A stretch of DNA of 27,840 bases from NCBI GenBank assembly GCA_910585075.1, contig CAJUED010000052.1:1-27840 (forward strand). Reading direction: 5' to 3'. The DNA is from an uncultured Lachnospiraceae bacterium. Its GTDB lineage: Bacteria; Bacillota; Clostridia; Lachnospirales; Lachnospiraceae. Shown piece after piece: positions 14,898 to 23,668 of this stretch. Position numbers and translations under genes: made by a program. Under the pieces are notes generated by a model. That model was not told the DNA's origin and did no database searches. It saw nothing but the letters and a program-made list of their open reading frames with translations. Position 1 is the stretch's first letter; each line of letters opens with the position of its first letter.

Positions 14898-16265
14898 ATG
14901 GCAAAGCAGCAGGAAGCGATTCGTGATGCAAGGACGCTTGGGATGCCCAAGATGCTAATCCTTGGATTGCAGCACATGTTCGCCATGTTTGGCGCAACGA
15001 TTTTAGTACCAATTCTGGTCAATGTTTATTTCGAGGGAGAAGGACTTTCAATTCAGGTAACTCTTATCTGTGCGGGGCTGGGAACTTTATTTTTCCACAT
15101 TTGTTCCAAACTGAGGGTACCTGCATTTTTAGGTTCTTCTTTCGCATTCTTAGGAGGTTTTCAGACGGTAGCCCAATTGGATACCGGTATTTTTGCAGGC
15201 ATGAGCATGGGAGAAAAGCTGCCCTACGCCTGCGGCGGTATTGTGGTGGCAGGACTTTTGTACCTGGTGCTGGCTCTGGTCATCAAGCTGATTGGAGTGA
15301 AAAAGGTCATGCGTTTCCTTCCGCCGGTGGTCACAGGCCCGATTATCATCTGTATCGGCTTAAGCCTGGCGCCCTCAGCAGTGTCAAATGCGTCCACTAA
15401 CTGGCTGCTTGCGATTATTGCCCTGGGAACTATCATTATTTTTAATATCTGGGGAAAAGGCATGTTCAAGATTATTCCTATTCTGATGGGTGTGCTGATT
15501 TCCTACGGCGCCGCTCTTATTTTTAATGCGGTGGGCTTCACAAATCCGGATGGCAGCGCCATCTTAAATTTTGCAGGGGTACAGGCTGCAAACTGGGTTG
15601 GTCTGCCGCCTTTTCAAATCTGCAAGTTTGATTTGACTGCGATTCTGGTCATGGCGCCCATTGCCCTGGCAACCATGATGGAGCATATCGGCGATATGTC
15701 GGCTATCTCGGCGACGGTGGGAGAGAATTTTATTGAGGATCCGGGCCTTCACAGGACGCTGGTGGGCGACGGCCTTGCAACAGCCCTGTCCGCACTCTTT
15801 GGCGGTCCTGCAAATACGACCTATGGTGAAAATACAGGGGTGCTTGAGTTGAGCAAGGTTTATGACCCCAAGGTAATCCGCCTTGCCGCGCTTTACGCGG
15901 TGGTGCTGAGCTTTATCCCTAAGATGGCGGAAATCATCGGTTCCATTCCTTCCGCAATCATTGGCGGCGTAAGCTTCATGCTTTATGGTATGATCTCGGC
16001 AATCGGCGTGCGGAATATCGTAGAAAATAAAGTGGATTTTACAAAGTCCAGAAATCTTATCATAGCGGCGGTGATTCTGGTAAGCGGTTTGGGCTTCAGC
16101 AGCGGACTGACCTTTACGGTAGGCGGAACTTCCATTACCCTGACAGGGCTTGCAATCGCGGCGCTGGCGGGAATTATCCTGAATGCAATCCTGCCTGGAA
16201 ATGATTACGTTTTCGGTGAGAATCCAAAAGGGGACAGAACCAGAGGCGTGGCAATCCGCCCTTAA
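14898..16265 (+). CDS. uraA: Uracil permease (NCS2 family)
   Basis: This 455-residue proton-coupled uracil importer of the NCS2 family is predicted to have 14 membrane helices. Motifs include GLQHMFAMFGATILVP at the start, SSFAFLGGFQ in helix 3, and EHIGDM with Glu262 (equivalent to the substrate glutamate of E. coli UraA). The family signature GGPANTTYGENTGV carries a second glutamate, Glu311. The histidine two turns after Glu262 in E. coli is replaced by Asp266. The start follows GAGGAGGG by eight bases. Pairing with divergent upp supports uracil over xanthine as substrate. A terminator and a dispersed repeat follow. Confidence 0.93.
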   Translation: MAKQQEAIRDARTLGMPKMLILGLQHMFAMFGATILVPILVNVYFEGEGLSIQVTLICAGLGTLFFHICSKLRVPAFLGSSFAFLGGFQTVAQLDTGIFAGMSMGEKLPYACGGIVVAGLLYLVLALVIKLIGVKKVMRFLPPVVTGPIIICIGLSLAPSAVSNASTNWLLAIIALGTIIIFNIWGKGMFKIIPILMGVLISYGAALIFNAVGFTNPDGSAILNFAGVQAANWVGLPPFQICKFDLTAILVMAPIALATMMEHIGDMSAISATVGENFIEDPGLHRTLVGDGLATALSALFGGPANTTYGENTGVLELSKVYDPKVIRLAALYAVVLSFIPKMAEIIGSIPSAIIGGVSFMLYGMISAIGVRNIVENKVDFTKSRNLIIAAVILVSGLGFSSGLTFTVGGTSITLTGLAIAALAGIILNAILPGNDYVFGENPKGDRTRGVAIRP

Positions 16266-16301
16266 TGAAAATATGGGTAAAATCCGGTTATTGCTGTGCG
16301 G

Positions 16302-16339
16302 CGAGCAGGGGGGAGAACCTTCCCTGCTCGATTTCAATT
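16302..16339 (+). terminator. Terminator after uraA
   Basis: CGAGCAGGG (16302-16310) pairs perfectly with CCCTGCTCG (16322-16330) around an 11-nt loop, followed by ATTTCAATT. The T-poor tail is the edge of the adjoining dispersed repeat. Confidence 0.65.
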
Positions 16340-16372
16340 AAGATGACTCGCGAAGCGTGGCAGCGTTTGATT
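16331..16372 (-). repeat. Dispersed 40-bp repeat, copy C
   Basis: On the minus strand it reads ATCAAACGCTGC, then CACGCTTCGCGAGTC, then ATCTTAATTGAAAT. The 15-base core is identical to copy A. It starts exactly where the uraA terminator stem ends. Confidence 0.7.
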
Positions 16373-16397
16373 GGAAAACAAAATTTTTCCAACCCTC

Positions 16398-16424
16398 TAA
16401 AGTCTTTTCAAAATTATCCGATAC
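16398..16424 (+). promoter_or_regulatory. Sigma-28 promoter of flgM
   Basis: TAAA (16398-16401), a 15-bp spacer and TCCGATAC (16417-16424) match the SigD/FliA consensus. The transcript would begin at the hairpin GTGTAT-ACAA-ATACAC (16430-16445), followed by two 17-bp tandem repeats (16446-16479). Confidence 0.75.
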
Positions 16425-16445
16425 AAATAGTGTATACAAATACAC

Positions 16446-16479
16446 GTGTTTGAAAAACAATTGTGTTTGATAAACAATT
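16446..16479 (+). repeat. Two 17-bp tandem repeats in the flgM leader
   Basis: GTGTTTGAAAAACAATT and GTGTTTGATAAACAATT differ at one base. AATTGT (16459-16464) and ACAATT (16474-16479) can form a stem across the second copy. Confidence 0.65.
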
Positions 16480-16564
16480 ACAAACAGCCAATCATTTATG
16501 AAAAGGATTTATGAACAGGCAGTAAGCATCTGAATTGTTAAAATCCATGGAAGGAGGAATACGG

Positions 16565-16840
16565 ATGCGTATAGAAGCTTATACACAGGTTCAGCAGCTG
16601 TATAATACGAAGAAGGTAACAAAGACCCAGTCAAAGGCCAGCGCAGGCCGCGCTGACGAGCTTCAGATTTCAGGCTTTGGCCGGGACATACAGATAGCAA
16701 AGCAGGCTGTGGCAGGCAGCCAGGATGTGAGAGAGGACGTGACGGCTTCCATCAAGTCACAGATTCAGGCCGGCACATATGATGTTGGAATTGAGAGCTT
16801 TGCAGATAAATTAATGAAAAGATACGAAGAAATGAGGTAA
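16565..16840 (+). CDS. flgM: Anti-sigma-28 factor FlgM
   Basis: This is a 91-residue protein that binds and holds sigma-28 inactive until the hook-basal body is finished and FlgM is exported. The N-terminal half is polar and probably unfolded. The C-terminal half has the sigma-binding pattern, with DVTASIKSQIQAGTYDV then FADKLMKRYEEM, as in other Firmicutes FlgM proteins. The start at 16565 follows AAGGAGG; an in-frame ATG at 16535 has no ribosome site. It is first in the flagellar operon and sits behind a sigma-28 promoter, giving the usual negative feedback loop. The next gene begins five bases after its stop. Confidence 0.9.
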   Translation: MRIEAYTQVQQLYNTKKVTKTQSKASAGRADELQISGFGRDIQIAKQAVAGSQDVREDVTASIKSQIQAGTYDVGIESFADKLMKRYEEMR

Positions 16841-16845
16841 TCTAA

Positions 16846-17364
16846 GTGGCAAGTTTAATGGAAAACTTGATTGAAGTATTAGACCTGGAAAGCCAGGAAT
16901 ACGAAAACTTGCTGGGATTATCAATGAAAAAGACGCCGGTCATTGTGGCCGGTGCTCTTGAAGAATTAGCCAAGATCACGGATGAAGAACAAATCGTTGT
17001 CGGTAGGATTAACCGTCTGGAACAGAAAAGACAAGAGGTTTTTACTGATATCGCCAATGTAATGAACAAGGATGTTAAAACATTGCTGCTCACGGATTTG
17101 ATTGAAATGTTAGCGACAAGGCCCGAGGAGCAGCAGAAGCTGGCTAAAGTACATGACAGATTGCGCACCGCCGTTTACGAGGTTAAGAGGGTAAACGGAC
17201 AGAATAAAGTTTTAATTGAGAATGCTCTGGAAATGGTGGAATTTGACATGAATATGCTGCAGTCCATCTATATGACGCCGGAAACGGCCAATTATAATAA
17301 GGGAGCCTATAACACGGGAACCCATATAGGAGCGGATGGAAGCGGCTTTGACGCAAAACAATAA
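16846..17364 (+). CDS. flgN: FlgN-family flagellar export chaperone
   Basis: This 172-residue largely helical protein fits the FlgN family, which escorts the hook-filament junction proteins FlgK and FlgL to the export gate and keeps them unfolded. Evidence is the coiled-coil pattern over residues 5-125 (MENLIEVLDLESQEYENLL at the start; VNRLEQ-like RINRLEQKRQEVF in the middle) and the position directly between flgM and flgK. The tail after about 140 is Gly/Asn-rich and probably disordered. The GTG start at 16846 uses GAGGTAA at the end of flgM; an ATG at 16858 has no ribosome site. Assignment rests partly on context. Confidence 0.8.
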   Translation: MASLMENLIEVLDLESQEYENLLGLSMKKTPVIVAGALEELAKITDEEQIVVGRINRLEQKRQEVFTDIANVMNKDVKTLLLTDLIEMLATRPEEQQKLAKVHDRLRTAVYEVKRVNGQNKVLIENALEMVEFDMNMLQSIYMTPETANYNKGAYNTGTHIGADGSGFDAKQ

Positions 17365-17412
17365 TCCTTGCAAAATTACAGGTGATAGACTTAATAATCA
17401 GGAGGAACTGAT

Positions 17413-19035
17413 ATGTCTTTAATGGGAGGCTTATATGTAGGCTTAAGCGGCCTGCAGATGGGACAGAATGCGCTGAATACTACCGCGCACAACATGGCAA
17501 ATGTGGACACAGTCGGGTACACCAGGCAGCAGGTGCAGCAGGGTACCCGTATCTATAATACAATTTCTACCAGCGCCTCTGCTGTCGCTTATCAGCAGGT
17601 GGGCCTTGGTGTCAATTATTCTCAGGTAAAACAGGTCAGAGATTATTTCCTTGACAGATCATATAGGAGAGAATCGGGAAGAAGCGCCTTTTACGATACT
17701 TTTGCGGCGGCTGTTGAAGAAGTGGAAGACATTTTTCAGGAGCTGCAGGGGGAGGCTTTTGCCAAAACTCTGGAAAATTTGTGGACCTCCGTCCAGGAGC
17801 TGGCAAAGGAGCCTGCAAACACAGTAAACCAGAGTGTTTTTGTACAGCGCTGTAACGAATTCCTTACCCGGTCCCAGGCGGTTTATCAGGGTCTCTCCGA
17901 ATATCAGGATGATTTAAATGATAAGATTATCCAGCAGGTTGATACCATGAACGCCTATGGCAAGCGGATAGCGGAGCTGAATCTGGAAATCAGGAAGATT
18001 GAGGCAGGCCAGATTGAAAAGGCAAACGACTTAAGAGATGAGAGAAACCAGCTGATAGACGAACTTTCGGCTATGGGACATATAGAGTGCAGGACGGATG
18101 CCTCCGGAAACGTGTTGATTCAGTTAGAGGGAAAGGATTTCGTCAGGGCGGAATCTGCCAATGTGATTGGCCTTGACTACGATGAAAACGGTTTTGCAAC
18201 ACCCTACTGGAGCCATCTGGCAAAGACCAAAACAGTAAACGGCGTCAAGACCGTAACCTCCATAGAGGGCGCCAAAGTGTTTAATATGGACAGGATTATT
18301 TCCAGCAGCGCCAACACAGATATCGGTTCACTGAAAGCCATGATGTACGCCAGAGGCGATCACCGGGCCACTTTCCGGGATTTGACGGATGGGAAAATCA
18401 ATTACGACAGAAGCATTTCACAGTCTGTGGTGATGAACGTACAGGCGGAATTTGACCAGCTGGTACATGTGATCACAACAGGCATTAACGATATATTTAA
18501 ACAGGCGGCGGACAATGCCCGGGTGGATAATCCTAACAGCATGTACATGAGAGACTCCGACGGGAATCCTTACACTATATTTAATGTGCGCTCAGAAGTG
18601 TCGGGCACGGATGATGATTTTACGGTGAACAATATCATCATGAACGGGGAAATCAAACAGGCGCCGACCCTGCTTGGGTTTAAAAAGGACGACGGCAAGG
18701 TCGATCAGGAGACGGCGGATGCCTTAAAGCAGCTGTTCATGGATGAAAAATATACCATCAATCCAAATGTGAAAACAAAAACCAATTTTATCCATTACTA
18801 TGACGATATGATTTCACTGGTAGCAAACGACGGCTACGTCCTTCGGGGCATTAGCGAAAATCAGCAGATAACGGTGGACAATGTGGCGTCAGCCAGAGAG
18901 CAGATTCTGGGCGTCAGCGCGGACGAGGAAATGAGCAATATGGTCATGTTCCAGAACGCGTACAATGCTGCAAGCCGTTACATCAATGCGGTCAGCGAAA
19001 TGTTAGAGCACCTGGTGAGCACACTGGGCAGATAA
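17413..19035 (+). CDS. flgK: Flagellar hook-associated protein 1 (FlgK), first copy
   Basis: This is a 540-residue junction protein joining hook and filament outside the cell. The N-terminal rod-type segment LNTTAHNMANVDTVGYTRQQ (21-40) and the C-terminal helix with MVMFQNAYNAASRYINAV are the conserved D0/D1 parts. The middle (about 200-480) is variable and exposed. There is no signal peptide, as expected for type III flagellar export. The AGGAGG ribosome site is six to seven bases from the ATG. A second, only distantly similar FlgK gene follows after 139 bp. Confidence 0.93.
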   Translation: MSLMGGLYVGLSGLQMGQNALNTTAHNMANVDTVGYTRQQVQQGTRIYNTISTSASAVAYQQVGLGVNYSQVKQVRDYFLDRSYRRESGRSAFYDTFAAAVEEVEDIFQELQGEAFAKTLENLWTSVQELAKEPANTVNQSVFVQRCNEFLTRSQAVYQGLSEYQDDLNDKIIQQVDTMNAYGKRIAELNLEIRKIEAGQIEKANDLRDERNQLIDELSAMGHIECRTDASGNVLIQLEGKDFVRAESANVIGLDYDENGFATPYWSHLAKTKTVNGVKTVTSIEGAKVFNMDRIISSSANTDIGSLKAMMYARGDHRATFRDLTDGKINYDRSISQSVVMNVQAEFDQLVHVITTGINDIFKQAADNARVDNPNSMYMRDSDGNPYTIFNVRSEVSGTDDDFTVNNIIMNGEIKQAPTLLGFKKDDGKVDQETADALKQLFMDEKYTINPNVKTKTNFIHYYDDMISLVANDGYVLRGISENQQITVDNVASAREQILGVSADEEMSNMVMFQNAYNAASRYINAVSEMLEHLVSTLGR

Positions 19036-19174
19036 TACGATACAAATATATAGCATTTAAGGGTTAAGAAACAGACGTTTTTTATTCGGATTGGACAGCT
19101 TTCTCCGCGGCGGCCATTGGTGCATGGGAGGGGCATTTGGACAGACGGATGATTTATGGGAAGGAGTGGGACAG

Positions 19175-20998
19175 ATGCCATCACAATTTTTAGGACTATA
19201 CATTGCAGGATCAGGACTTCGGGCATCCAATGCATCTTTGAATACGACAGCCAACAATATTGCCAATGCCCAGACGGTAGGCTACAGCAGACAGCAGGCC
19301 ACCAGGCAGGCGAATGAGGCTCTGCGTGTCCACACCACCTACGGCTGTGTGGGTGCCGGCGTAAACACTCTCGCAATCGAGCGTATCCGGGACAGCTTTT
19401 ACGATGTGAAATATTGGGATAACAACAGTAAATACGGGGAATATTCCGTAAAGGAATATTACATGAAGCTGATAGAGGATTATTTTGACGACGATAATAC
19501 CAGCGGGTTCAGAAGCATTTTCAATAAATTTGGCGCAAGCTTACAGTCTGTGACCACCAATGCAAGCAGCGATACCTCCAAAGAGCAGTTTATCTCATCC
19601 GCCAAGGCACTGACAGATTATTTTAACAATATGTACGGGAACCTGCAGGAGCTGCAAAAGGACATTAACCTGGAGATCAAGCAGTGTGTGGATGAAATCA
19701 ATTCCCTTGCGGAAAAGATTGCCAATTTGAACAGGCAGATTAACATGATAGAGCTCTCCGGCCCCAAGGCCAATGAGCTCAGAGACCAGAGGGAGCTGCT
19801 GGTGGATGAACTGTCTGAGCTGGTAGACGTAGAGGTGAGGGAAACTCCGCTTTATGATGCAAGCAAAGGTGAGACGGGAGCTAACAGATACATGGTGTGT
19901 ATTGCAGGGAACCAGCCCCTTGTGGACGGTGTCAGCTTCAAAAGCCTGAAATACGAAGCCAGAGACACCAATGAAAAGGTAAATCAGACAGACGCAGACG
20001 GCCTTTATGATATCAAGTGGGGAAATGGAAACGCGTTCAGGCTTACCAATCTGTCCATGGAGGGAAAGCTGAAAGGCCTTGTGGAGCTTCGTGACGGTAA
20101 CAACAATTCCAACTTTACAGGTAAGGTGACCGGCCTTACCGGCGGCAAACCCTCCGCCAACCCTATGGAAATGACGGTTCAGGTGGATGCTGCTTACCTT
20201 GAAAATATGCAGGAATGTATGCTTTCCGATACCGGCGGCGTAATCAGTATAGGGAACACCGTTTGTTATTACAGCAGCTGGAAAGTTGACCCTGCCAACC
20301 CTGACATTTATACATTTATAATAAACGAAGATAAATCTCCAAAGATTGGTACGGAAAAAATCGGCAAGGAAGCGAAGACGGAAGCGGCCATCAAGTATCA
20401 GGGCATTCCTTATTATATGCAGCAGATGAACACCTGGATACGTGGTTTCTCCGAAAAGGTAAATGAGATATTTACCCGCGGGTATAATACAAATAATGAG
20501 CAGGGTGATATTCTTTTTACAGGAACCAAACCTGACGGAACAGCTTATACAAAGAACGATTTTGCAGATGCGGACGGATACTATGAGCTGACAGCAGGGA
20601 ATTTCGCAATTAATCCGGATTTGCTTGCAGACGCTTCCCTTTTAGGAACCAGAAGCAGTAAAGAAGTTGGCGTTGAAGAATGTGGACAGATAGAAGAAGT
20701 GATTGCCCTTCTTGCCAGCAAGGAGAAGTTCAATTACAGAAACGGAACAGCAGGACAGATGCTTGAGAGAATCCTTTCGGACGTAGCATTGAATTCCAGC
20801 GACGCCCAGACCTTCTGCAATACCTACGAGGGACTGCGCAACAGTATTGACAACCAGAGAAGCTCCATTTCCAGTGTGGATGAGGACGAGGAAGCGGTAA
20901 ACCTGGTGAAATTCCAGAACGGATATACGCTGGCATCTAAAATGATTCAGACACTGACAGAGGTTTATGACCAGCTGATTCTGCGGACCGGGGTTTAA
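19175..20998 (+). CDS. flgK: Flagellar hook-associated protein 1 (FlgK), second copy
   Basis: This 607-residue paralogue of the preceding protein has the FlgK N-terminal signature SLNTTANNIANAQTVGYSRQ (21-40) and the C-terminal LVKFQNGYTLASKMIQTL helix. The variable middle is longer and not obviously similar to copy 1. The start at 19175 follows AAGGAG by eight bases; the open frame upstream to 19091 is Gly/Trp-rich and not FlgK-like. Both copies keep the export and polymerisation ends, so both may be built into the junction, or one may serve a different hook or filament type. Copy 2 could be the divergent, specialised one, but the sequence does not decide this. Confidence 0.88.
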   Translation: MPSQFLGLYIAGSGLRASNASLNTTANNIANAQTVGYSRQQATRQANEALRVHTTYGCVGAGVNTLAIERIRDSFYDVKYWDNNSKYGEYSVKEYYMKLIEDYFDDDNTSGFRSIFNKFGASLQSVTTNASSDTSKEQFISSAKALTDYFNNMYGNLQELQKDINLEIKQCVDEINSLAEKIANLNRQINMIELSGPKANELRDQRELLVDELSELVDVEVRETPLYDASKGETGANRYMVCIAGNQPLVDGVSFKSLKYEARDTNEKVNQTDADGLYDIKWGNGNAFRLTNLSMEGKLKGLVELRDGNNNSNFTGKVTGLTGGKPSANPMEMTVQVDAAYLENMQECMLSDTGGVISIGNTVCYYSSWKVDPANPDIYTFIINEDKSPKIGTEKIGKEAKTEAAIKYQGIPYYMQQMNTWIRGFSEKVNEIFTRGYNTNNEQGDILFTGTKPDGTAYTKNDFADADGYYELTAGNFAINPDLLADASLLGTRSSKEVGVEECGQIEEVIALLASKEKFNYRNGTAGQMLERILSDVALNSSDAQTFCNTYEGLRNSIDNQRSSISSVDEDEEAVNLVKFQNGYTLASKMIQTLTEVYDQLILRTGV

Positions 20999-21060
20999 AT
21001 TTTAAGGCATAGACTTGCGCAGACACGCATTTATATGATAGAGATAAGGAGATGACAGGC

Positions 21061-22626
21061 ATGAGAATGACAAACAAAATTATGCAGAATAACTCTCTGT
21101 ATAATATTAATAATAATAAGATACTACGTGATAAATTGAGCACAATGATGTCAACCCAGAAGAAGATTACAAGGCCTTCCGACGATCCGGTTATCGCCAT
21201 CCGTGCGCTGCGCCTTAGAACAAGCGTTTCCGAACTGACACAGTATTATGAGAAAAACGCTCCTGATGCGGAGAGCTGGCTTGAGGTTACGGAAGGGGCC
21301 TTTAAGACAGTTACCGATGTGCTCACGGAAATGAGCAAACAGGCCAATAAAGGGGCGAATAAAGATTTGCAGCCTGACGAGCTGGATATTATCATAGGAC
21401 AGCTCAAGGCCCTTAAGGATGAGGTTTATTCCACAGGGAATACGGACTATGCGGGAAGGTATATCTTCACCGGGTACAGGACGGATACCACCTTAAGCTT
21501 CCAGGAGGATGTGGAGACCCAGCCTAATGGATATCCTCATTATACGATTACCGAGCAGCTTACCATAAAAGACTTTGACACAATTAATTATACCTATAAA
21601 GACGTTCTTGACGGAATTAACAAGGAAAACTATAAAGACGCCCAGTATGATGCGGCTGGTAAGGAAGCAATAGAACAAAATATTCTTAATAACGAAAACA
21701 GTACGCTTCACAGGCTCCGTCTTTCTTATGATGTAATTACGGAAGACGATATAGATTTGATGGGCCAGACTGTTAAAAAGGCAAATATAACGGATAAGCC
21801 TGACCCCTACAAACAGATATATGATGCAAATGCCGCCGGCACAGAACTTTCTCTTTTTATACCGGAAACAGGCGAGGTCCTTATGAGTAATGCGGCATAT
21901 AAGAAAATAGAAGGCGGGATCACTACGCCTGATGATGAGATTCGTGTAACTTATCAAAAGGACAGCTGGAAAAAAGGCGACCTTCGTCCGGAACACTATT
22001 TTGCCTGTACCGGAACAACGGTAGACAAGGACGGTAAGGAGAAGAAAATAAATTACAACCAGGAATATTTAAGAGGCGAAGGCAAGAAACAGGTCATTGA
22101 ATATGATGTGGGGTACAATCAGAAAATACAGATAAACACCACCGCGGACGAGGTATTCGGCCACAATATCGACAGGGATATTGATGATTTGGAAAACGCT
22201 CTTGCGGATTTGCGCGAAATTGAAGCCATCAGAAATGAACTTGACGGCGTTTTGAAGGGACTTGATGAGGAAAAGGATGCCGATTATGAAGTGGCCTTAA
22301 AGAGATATGAAGCGGCTGACAAAGCATACTCTTATATCCGTGACAACATACACAATATGTTCGGCAAAACCATAACCAAAATGCAGGATCACCTGGACAA
22401 CACTAACCTTGCGGTAACGGACAATGGAACCAGAAGCCAGCGCCTTGACTTGATCAGCAACCGTCTCATGGATCAACGCACCACCTTTGAGACCCTTCAG
22501 TCCGAAAATGAAGATATTGATATTGCAGAAGTGGTTGTTAAGCTTACCAGCACGGAGCTCACCTATAATTCAGCTCTTATGGCAACCGGTAAAATTATGC
22601 AGACATCACTTATGAATTACATTTAA
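21061..22626 (+). CDS. flgL: Flagellar hook-associated protein 3 (FlgL), long form
   Basis: This is the second junction protein between FlgK and the filament. The flagellin-like N-terminus has KKITRPSDDPVIAIRALRLR (34-53), the FlgL signature. The C-terminal helix (IDIAEVVVKLTSTELTYNSAL) packs with it. At 521 residues it is far longer than the roughly 300 residues of Bacillus or enteric FlgL; the extra length is a polar central insertion (about 150-400), probably surface exposed. The start at 21061 has AAGGAG about nine bases upstream; the ATG at 21052 overlaps the ribosome site. It is in line with the two flgK genes and likely in the same operon. Confidence 0.9.
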   Translation: MRMTNKIMQNNSLYNINNNKILRDKLSTMMSTQKKITRPSDDPVIAIRALRLRTSVSELTQYYEKNAPDAESWLEVTEGAFKTVTDVLTEMSKQANKGANKDLQPDELDIIIGQLKALKDEVYSTGNTDYAGRYIFTGYRTDTTLSFQEDVETQPNGYPHYTITEQLTIKDFDTINYTYKDVLDGINKENYKDAQYDAAGKEAIEQNILNNENSTLHRLRLSYDVITEDDIDLMGQTVKKANITDKPDPYKQIYDANAAGTELSLFIPETGEVLMSNAAYKKIEGGITTPDDEIRVTYQKDSWKKGDLRPEHYFACTGTTVDKDGKEKKINYNQEYLRGEGKKQVIEYDVGYNQKIQINTTADEVFGHNIDRDIDDLENALADLREIEAIRNELDGVLKGLDEEKDADYEVALKRYEAADKAYSYIRDNIHNMFGKTITKMQDHLDNTNLAVTDNGTRSQRLDLISNRLMDQRTTFETLQSENEDIDIAEVVVKLTSTELTYNSALMATGKIMQTSLMNYI

Positions 22627-22763
22627 GAGCGGTTCGGCTTATTTCGGAGGTTGGAGGGCAGCAAGAGGGGGGCACTCTGACAGAGCCCTTGCGATACACC
22701 CGACACGCCTTATCCTGAATTGTTAAAATTATGAAAGCGTCCAACACGCAGATAGGAGCATTT

Positions 22764-23219
22764 ATGAGAATTGAAACGAAGGTTTTTGGGGAAATTGAAA
22801 TAGCGGAAGATAAAATCATAAATTTTCCCTCCGGAATCATCGGATTCCCGGCACTGACGGACTTTACTCTGATACATGATGAGGATAAGGGCATGGGCGC
22901 CATCCATTGGCTTCAGTCTGTGCAGGAACCCGGATTTGCAATGCCGGTTATGGACCCTTTGATTGTAGAGTCTAATTATAATCCTTCGGTGGAGGATGAA
23001 CTGTTAAAGCCCTTAGGAGAACTGAAAGCAGAGGAGATGCTGGTGATGGTAACCGTAACGGTGCCCAAAGACCTGACCCGGATGACGGTAAACCTGCGGG
23101 GGCCCATCATCATCAACGCGGCCAATCGGAAAGCCTGCCAGGTGATTGTGGACGGAGAGGAATATCCGGTGAAATTCCCGATTTATGATATATTGAATGC
23201 AAGGAAAGCAGGTGAGTAA
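22764..23219 (+). CDS. fliW: Flagellar assembly factor FliW
   Basis: This is a 151-residue cytoplasmic protein that binds both flagellin and CsrA. When flagellin builds up it holds FliW, leaving CsrA free to shut off flagellin translation; when flagellin is exported, FliW holds CsrA. Family marks are INFPSGIIGFPALTDF (25-40), HWLQSVQEPGFAMPVMDP, and NLRGPIIINAANRKACQVI. The start was set at 22764 after AGGAG; an upstream ATG at 22731 lacks a site. It abuts csrA with no gap. The 137-bp gap before it contains a GGGC..ACTCT/AGAG..CCC hairpin and a 15-base sequence also seen upstream of flgM. Confidence 0.95.
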   Translation: MRIETKVFGEIEIAEDKIINFPSGIIGFPALTDFTLIHDEDKGMGAIHWLQSVQEPGFAMPVMDPLIVESNYNPSVEDELLKPLGELKAEEMLVMVTVTVPKDLTRMTVNLRGPIIINAANRKACQVIVDGEEYPVKFPIYDILNARKAGE

Positions 23220-23441
23220 ATGTTAGCTTTATCCAGAAAGAAAAACGAGGCCCTTATTATCAACAATAATATTGAAATTTCCGTACTGGAAATCAAAGGG
23301 GAACAGGTAAAGCTGGGCATCAGTGCACCGAAGGAGGTTCCTGTTTACCGGAAAGAAGTATACATGCAGATACAGGAGGCAAATCAGGAATCGGTCAGCA
23401 TGGATGGAATTGAGGCTTTGAAAAATTTGCTGGGACAATAG
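23220..23441 (+). CDS. csrA: Carbon storage regulator CsrA
   Basis: This 73-residue RNA-binding dimer blocks ribosome access at GGA-containing leaders. Conserved contacts are visible in LALSRK at the start and the VPVYRKEVY segment. In motile Firmicutes its main target is the flagellin leader, and a matching site is seen at 27043-27077. The ATG follows the fliW stop directly, so the two are translationally coupled. A strong terminator ends the operon 63 bases later. Confidence 0.96.
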   Translation: MLALSRKKNEALIINNNIEISVLEIKGEQVKLGISAPKEVPVYRKEVYMQIQEANQESVSMDGIEALKNLLGQ

Positions 23442-23503
23442 GAGATACTTCCGTATCATGGGGTATCTGGACAAAGAACAGTAAAAGAAAATATTCCTAT
23501 ATG

Positions 23504-23532
23504 AAAAACGGAGGAGAGACCTCCGTTTTTTT
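23504..23532 (+). terminator. Terminator after csrA
   Basis: CGGAGG-AGAGA-CCTCCG with flanking A-run and seven Ts forms a textbook intrinsic terminator, closing the flgM-to-csrA unit. Confidence 0.92.
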
Positions 23533-23561
23533 ATGAAAACAAGTTTTTTTGTTTTACAGTG

Positions 23562-23588
23562 TTAATTTTTGGACTCTTAATCCGATAT
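23562..23588 (+). promoter_or_regulatory. Sigma-28 promoter of flaG-fliD-fliS-fliT
   Basis: TTAA (23562-23565), a 15-bp spacer and TCCGATAT (23581-23588). The -10 octamer is identical to that of the second flagellin promoter. Confidence 0.78.
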
Positions 23589-23668
23589 ATACTTAGAAGA
23601 CAGGAGAACTCTAAAGTTTTGCATTATTTTAGTACCATAAAATTTTATATCACACGGAGGTGATTGAG

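Noticed and set aside
15564..16337. 257-codon minus-strand frame opposite the uracil permease gene
   Set aside because: Antisense artefact; no ribosome site or family features, and the plus-strand NCS2 protein is certain.
19091..19174. 28-residue N-terminal extension of the second FlgK
   Set aside because: FlgK proteins begin a few residues before the conserved helix; ATG 19175 has AAGGAG at good spacing and the extension is Gly/Trp-rich.
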